64,000 nucleotides of DNA. Source: Muribaculaceae bacterium. GTDB taxonomy: Bacteria; Bacteroidota; Bacteroidia; Bacteroidales; Muribaculaceae. The notes beneath the pieces were generated by a model. The model had not been told where the DNA came from, did not search any database, and saw nothing but the letters and a program-made list of their open reading frames with translations. This document shows positions 60,756-64,000 of this stretch, piece after piece (positions within the stretch are counted from its first letter, which is position 1; each line of letters begins with the position of its first letter). The translations under genes were made by a program, and so were the position numbers. The stretch spans positions 1 to 64,000 of the forward strand of contig JAFSPZ010000016.1 in the NCBI GenBank assembly GCA_017451225.1, in the 5' to 3' direction.

Positions 60756-62369
60756 TTAGTTTCCTAACATAATAGAGTAAACTGCCGTTATGTCGCTTGA
60801 TGTCACTTCACCATCGCCATCAACATCACTAGTGTTGTAGTAGGTAGTATCGCCACTGAGGAAGTAGTCATAGAGAGCAGTAATGTCGGCTGCAGTAACA
60901 TCGCCGTCGCAGTTCACATCACCCACAACTACTGCGTTAGGATCGAAGCCAAGCTGGCTGTCCATCCATGTCAAGCGGTCGTGAATCCAGCTCTTTAGAT
61001 AGCTAACCTCATCGGTGAAGTTCTGAGCCACATAATGATTGGGCCACACATACTGTCCCCAGCGTGGCCATGCCTGGCTGTTGCGATTCATAGCGCCCTG
61101 AGCCGTGAGCTGAGTTGCCATAGAGTCGATGGTAGCATAGATGCGGTCCTCTCGCATGTTGGCACGACGGCATTGCGCCCAGCGGTTCTTGAGCAGATCC
61201 TGATAATAAGGGTCCTTATTAAGCTTGTACCACCAGAAAGGAACTAGCTGGGTGTCGTTGTTCCAATTCAGGAGGTCATTGCTCTTATAGATCCAATTGT
61301 TGGTGTACCATCCATTGTAGTAATCACTGTTACCGTAGGCGATATTGAAGTCCCAAAGCACCATCTTGAAACGTGGGTCCTTGCTGTCGCGCCACTTGAA
61401 AATTTTAGAGCTAAGGCGATAACCGTCAACGTTGTGAGAAAGCTCCTGGGCAATCTGGAAATCGACAAACGACATCACGTCCATATATTGACGGTAGCCA
61501 GTCTCTGGGTCGGTATAGTTTGACGAAGCAAGAGCGTCTTCCATCTCATCTATCTTTCCAGTGATGTAGTTGTATTGGGTTGTTGTCAAATCCTCATATT
61601 CCGGCTCTTTAAACTGGTAGTTGATGTAACGATTGTTGAGTGGGCTACCCAAAGAATTAACAGGGTGATATTTCGATGTATATGTAGGCTCATCGGTGCG
61701 GTCCACCTCGAGCAGATAACCTCCAGTGAGCTCGTCGCCTTCCTCGCCCGGGTCGTCAAGATTGAGGCGCTGCTTGCCCTTGGTGGGCAGCTCGCACATG
61801 ATGTAGATGCCATAATAAATGCCGTCGAGATAAAGCTCGCAGTACTTGCCATGAGGGCAAAAGTCCATCCATGGTCTCGAGAGTTCAAAAGCAAGTAGGT
61901 CACGCATCATACTCTTGTCGTTGTAGGGCGCGAGAAGAGCCCAGTTATTATCTTTGCCCATGCCTAGGATTTTCACCTTCTCCTTAGTGCCACCTTCCTC
62001 AAGAGGAGCATTGAGCGGGCGGAACGAATATGGCTTCTTGTCGCTGGCATCGAATGACGAATTGCCACGATACTTCAGGGCAACATAACCCTCATAGTCA
62101 ACCGTTTGTCCAGGATGTGCCACAGTATCAGAATAGTTGAGGTTGCCATTACCGTTGTGAATAATCTTCATGCGCGCTGTGATACGCTCTTCGCGGTCAA
62201 TAGTAGCACCATCAACCTCTATCCACACAATAGGGAGATTGGTCTTAGTGAGTTGAACATTCTCATTATCGGGTGGATAGTTGGGATTCCACCCCCAACG
62301 GTCCTGCGCACGCAGAGCCATAGTCGATGCCATAAGCATTATAAGAGAAAAGAGTAATAATTTTTTCAT
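60756..62369 (-). CDS. Exported CotH-family protein with C-terminal dockerin-like module
   Basis: A 537-residue exported protein (signal peptide to LRAQ). The CotH domain (about 90-450) has YRGNSSFDASDKKPYSF, LDGIYYGIYIMCEL, GGYLLEVDRTD (about 216-226) and WDFNIAYG (339-346), the last being like the metal-binding motif of CotH atypical kinases. Residues 483-537 form two EF-hand-like repeats (GDVNCDGDVTAADITALYDYFL and SDVDGDGEVTSSDITAVYSIML), a type I dockerin-like ending. Bacteroidales CotH proteins often end this way; the binding partner is unknown. Confidence 0.88.
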   Translation of the reverse strand: MKKLLLFSLIMLMASTMALRAQDRWGWNPNYPPDNENVQLTKTNLPIVWIEVDGATIDREERITARMKIIHNGNGNLNYSDTVAHPGQTVDYEGYVALKYRGNSSFDASDKKPYSFRPLNAPLEEGGTKEKVKILGMGKDNNWALLAPYNDKSMMRDLLAFELSRPWMDFCPHGKYCELYLDGIYYGIYIMCELPTKGKQRLNLDDPGEEGDELTGGYLLEVDRTDEPTYTSKYHPVNSLGSPLNNRYINYQFKEPEYEDLTTTQYNYITGKIDEMEDALASSNYTDPETGYRQYMDVMSFVDFQIAQELSHNVDGYRLSSKIFKWRDSKDPRFKMVLWDFNIAYGNSDYYNGWYTNNWIYKSNDLLNWNNDTQLVPFWWYKLNKDPYYQDLLKNRWAQCRRANMREDRIYATIDSMATQLTAQGAMNRNSQAWPRWGQYVWPNHYVAQNFTDEVSYLKSWIHDRLTWMDSQLGFDPNAVVVGDVNCDGDVTAADITALYDYFLSGDTTYYNTSDVDGDGEVTSSDITAVYSIMLGN

Positions 62370-62402
62370 TTTATTATTAGATTATAATTAATATTTATGC
62401 CA

Positions 62403-62433
62403 CAAAAGTAACTTTTTTTCGGCAATTATCAAA
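62403..62433 (-). promoter_or_regulatory. Promoter of the CotH gene
   Basis: On the minus strand TTTG (62433-62430), 19 nt, TACTTTTG (62410-62403): exact consensus match, 33 nt before the ATG. Confidence 0.75.
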
Positions 62434-62450
62434 TAAGAATAAAGCAATTT

Positions 62451-62482
62451 CTTGTAAATAACCACACGTTAACCTATCTTTG
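62451..62482 (+). promoter_or_regulatory. Promoter of the LysO gene pair
   Basis: CTTG (62451-62454), 20 nt, TATCTTTG (62475-62482), only 7 nt before ATG 62490, so the leader would be nearly absent. Back-to-back with the CotH promoter. Confidence 0.6.
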
Positions 62483-62489
62483 CAAACCA

Positions 62490-62768
62490 ATGTTACAAAT
62501 AATTTCCATAATGGCGGCAGGAATTGCCGCAGGCTGGCTACTACGCAAGCGCACTTTCAAGTGGCTCGACACGCTGCTCATTGTGCTGGTGTGGGCATTA
62601 CTGTTCTTCCTGGGAGTGGAAGCCGGTGAGAACCCTGCGGTGATTAAAGGTCTCAAAGACTTGGGTCTGGAAGCCCTTCTGCTCTCGATTGCCGGCACTG
62701 CGGGAAGCATTGCCGCGGCATGGGCATTGTGGAAAATAATCAAGCGCAAGGAAGGAGGCCACAAGTGA
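62490..62768 (+). CDS. LysO N-terminal subunit (lysine exporter)
   Basis: A 92-residue membrane protein with three helices (about 3-17, 24-45 and 57-82). The segment IMAAGIAAGWLLRKR and VWALLFFLGVEAGENPAVI match the N-terminal domain of LysO (YbjE, DUF340), which exports lysine. In E. coli both domains are in one 299-residue protein; here the second domain is a separate gene that overlaps this one by 4 nt (GTGA). Confidence 0.8.
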   Translation: MLQIISIMAAGIAAGWLLRKRTFKWLDTLLIVLVWALLFFLGVEAGENPAVIKGLKDLGLEALLLSIAGTAGSIAAAWALWKIIKRKEGGHK

Positions 62769-63367
62769 AAGGCAGCCTTGTGATAGTGGGCTTCTTCATC
62801 GCAGGAATCGTGGTGGGAGTGTACCATCTCATTCCTGGAGTTGCAAACCTTGGAAATGTGAGCTACATCACACTATGCGCCCTCATCTTCCTGGTGGGGT
62901 TCATGATTGGCAACGACGACGAGATTTTCAAGAAGTTCAAGCGACTAAACCGCCTCTACATGCTACTGCCACTCATGACGATAGTGGGGACTCTGGCGGG
63001 ATGCGCCATCACTACTCTACTAATGCCGCATCGCTCGCTGAGCGAATGCTTGGCTGTAGGGTCGGGAATGGGATACTATTCTCTTTCAAGCGTTCTCATA
63101 ACGCAATATAAGGGCGCGGCACTGGGCACAGTCGCCCTGCTTGCAAACATTGTGCGTGAGGTAATCACCCTGCTTGGCGCGCCGTTGATGGTGCGCTGGT
63201 TCGGACCTCTCGCTCCCATTTCGGTGGGTGGTGCCACAACAATGGACACCACGCTGCCAATCCTCACCCAAGCATGCGGCAAGGACTTCGTCATTGTCTC
63301 AATATTTCACGGATTTATCGTCGACTTCAGCGTTCCATTCCTCGTCACCTTCTTCGCCGAAATGTAG
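62765..63367 (+). CDS. LysO C-terminal subunit (lysine exporter)
   Basis: A 200-residue membrane protein with about six helices, the second half of LysO. Marks are ITLCALIFLVGFMIGND, GSGMGYYSLSSVLI and the C-terminal GGATTMDTTLPILTQACG. I start at GTG 62765, preceded by AAGGAGG at good spacing and overlapping the previous stop; the longer ATG at 62720 would add 15 unrelated residues. The two-gene form is common in Bacteroidota. Confidence 0.85.
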   Translation: MKGSLVIVGFFIAGIVVGVYHLIPGVANLGNVSYITLCALIFLVGFMIGNDDEIFKKFKRLNRLYMLLPLMTIVGTLAGCAITTLLMPHRSLSECLAVGSGMGYYSLSSVLITQYKGAALGTVALLANIVREVITLLGAPLMVRWFGPLAPISVGGATTMDTTLPILTQACGKDFVIVSIFHGFIVDFSVPFLVTFFAEM

Positions 63368-63425
63368 ACCGAAGACTTACTATTCAACACCTTTAGTTAA
63401 AATTTATTAACGTTTTGAAGATTAT

Positions 63426-63456
63426 TTTGCATTTTCTATTAAAATCACTAACTTTG
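63426..63456 (+). promoter_or_regulatory. Promoter of nrfH
   Basis: TTTG (63426-63429), 19 nt, TAACTTTG (63449-63456): exact consensus, 32 nt before the ATG. Confidence 0.8.
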
Positions 63457-63488
63457 GAAATTGCTAAACCAAATAAACAATCCATACT

Positions 63489-64000
63489 ATGTTCAAGAAG
63501 ATAAAGCAATTTTTTATAAATGCTTGCAACAAACTTTCTTACCGTCAAAAGGTAGGATTGATTGTTATTGCTGGTGTTATAGTAGGATTGGGAGGACTTT
63601 TTGGATATCTATTAAGGGCACACACCTATTTAGGCAACGATTCAAGTGCATGTGTTAACTGTCACATCATGTCGCCATACTACGCCTCATGGAGTCACTC
63701 GAGCCACGCTCGTGACACCGAATGCAACGATTGCCATGTTCCACACAATAACGTGATGTCGAAATATGCTTTCAAGGCAACCGATGGAATGAAACACGTG
63801 GCCTATTTCCTCACACACAGTGAGCATCAGGCAATTATGGCCGAAGACGCCAGCGCACAGGTTATCATGAACAACTGCATTCGATGCCACACGCAACTCA
63901 ACCAGGAGTTCGTAAAAACTGGACGCATTGACTATATGATGGCTAAAGCAGGTGATGGTAAGGCCTGCTGGGATTGTCACCGTAACGTTCCGCATGGCGG
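63489..64000 (+). CDS. nrfH: Cytochrome c nitrite reductase small subunit NrfH (partial)
   Basis: The gene starts at ATG 63489 and runs off the window's right edge; 170 residues are seen. One N-terminal helix (about 22-45) anchors the protein. Four heme-binding CxxCH motifs follow: CVNCH, CNDCH, CIRCH and CWDCH. This is the NapC/NrfH tetraheme quinol dehydrogenase, passing electrons from menaquinol to NrfA for ammonia-forming nitrite reduction. Extra residues beyond the window are expected to be few, and nrfA should follow. A perfect promoter match lies upstream. Confidence 0.93.
   Translation, partial: MFKKIKQFFINACNKLSYRQKVGLIVIAGVIVGLGGLFGYLLRAHTYLGNDSSACVNCHIMSPYYASWSHSSHARDTECNDCHVPHNNVMSKYAFKATDGMKHVAYFLTHSEHQAIMAEDASAQVIMNNCIRCHTQLNQEFVKTGRIDYMMAKAGDGKACWDCHRNVPHG

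Overview
The window is a contiguous piece of a Bacteroidota chromosome, most likely order Bacteroidales (a Muribaculaceae- or Prevotellaceae-like gut lineage; I cannot resolve the genus by eye). The evidence is a type IX secretion gene set (porT, porP, gldK/L/M/N, porE), the long form of IspG, DUF families typical of the order, abundant signal-peptide and lipobox proteins, little reliance on Shine-Dalgarno sites, and many start-proximal boxes fitting the Bacteroidota promoter (TTTG, 19-20 nt, TAnnTTTG). I see no rRNA, tRNA or CRISPR array.

Layout. 1-2.8 kb: end of an unknown gene, then a compact stress/metabolism operon (flavodoxin-like reductase, sugar acetyltransferase, MmcQ/YjbR, a shortened YdeI, YaaA). 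2.9-5.8 kb: secreted M28 peptidase, Crp/Fnr regulator, SDR. 5.8-7.7 kb: an AAA+/DUF4143 ATPase bounded by a near-perfect 19-nt direct repeat of the 3' end of mnmE, which looks like the att scar of an element that integrates at mnmE. 7.7-15.7 kb: minus-strand run of mnmE, two secreted DRGH-type nucleases, a large Sel1 protein, a zinc-ribbon protein, a His/Asp-rich membrane-anchored protein and a secreted caspase-like peptidase. 16-22.4 kb: YARHG protein, ligA, DUF4199, glycosyltransferase, DUF6452/DUF6048 pair. 22.4-30.7 kb: nitronate monooxygenase, a small orphan ORF, AraC regulator and a complete RND efflux operon. 30.8-39.2 kb: FetB-like permease, membrane metallophosphoesterase, exported nitroreductase, DUF5715 protein with M15-type metal motif, HAD phosphatase-aroB pair, DUF4595 lipoprotein, MATE transporter, Sel1 protein.

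39.3-44.4 kb: dusB, rpoN, PAP2-like protein, ispG. 44.6-54.2 kb: glycosyltransferase and acyltransferase, then the type IX secretion cluster porT-porP-gldK-gldL-gldM-gldN, closed by a hairpin. 54.3-59.8 kb (minus): small lipoprotein, menA, SPOR-like lipoprotein, YfcE-like phosphodiesterase, ribE and a PorE-like OmpA/TPR/propeller lipoprotein. 60-64 kb: an unknown secreted protein, a CotH protein with a C-terminal dockerin-like module, a two-gene LysO lysine exporter, and the start of nrfH, a tetraheme quinol dehydrogenase, cut by the window edge.

The most interesting signals are the duplicated mnmE 3' end around the ATPase, the 33-nt periodic repeats over the ATPase promoter, and the secreted caspase/nuclease/Sel1 gene run. 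Family calls rest on motif recognition only; no database search was run.
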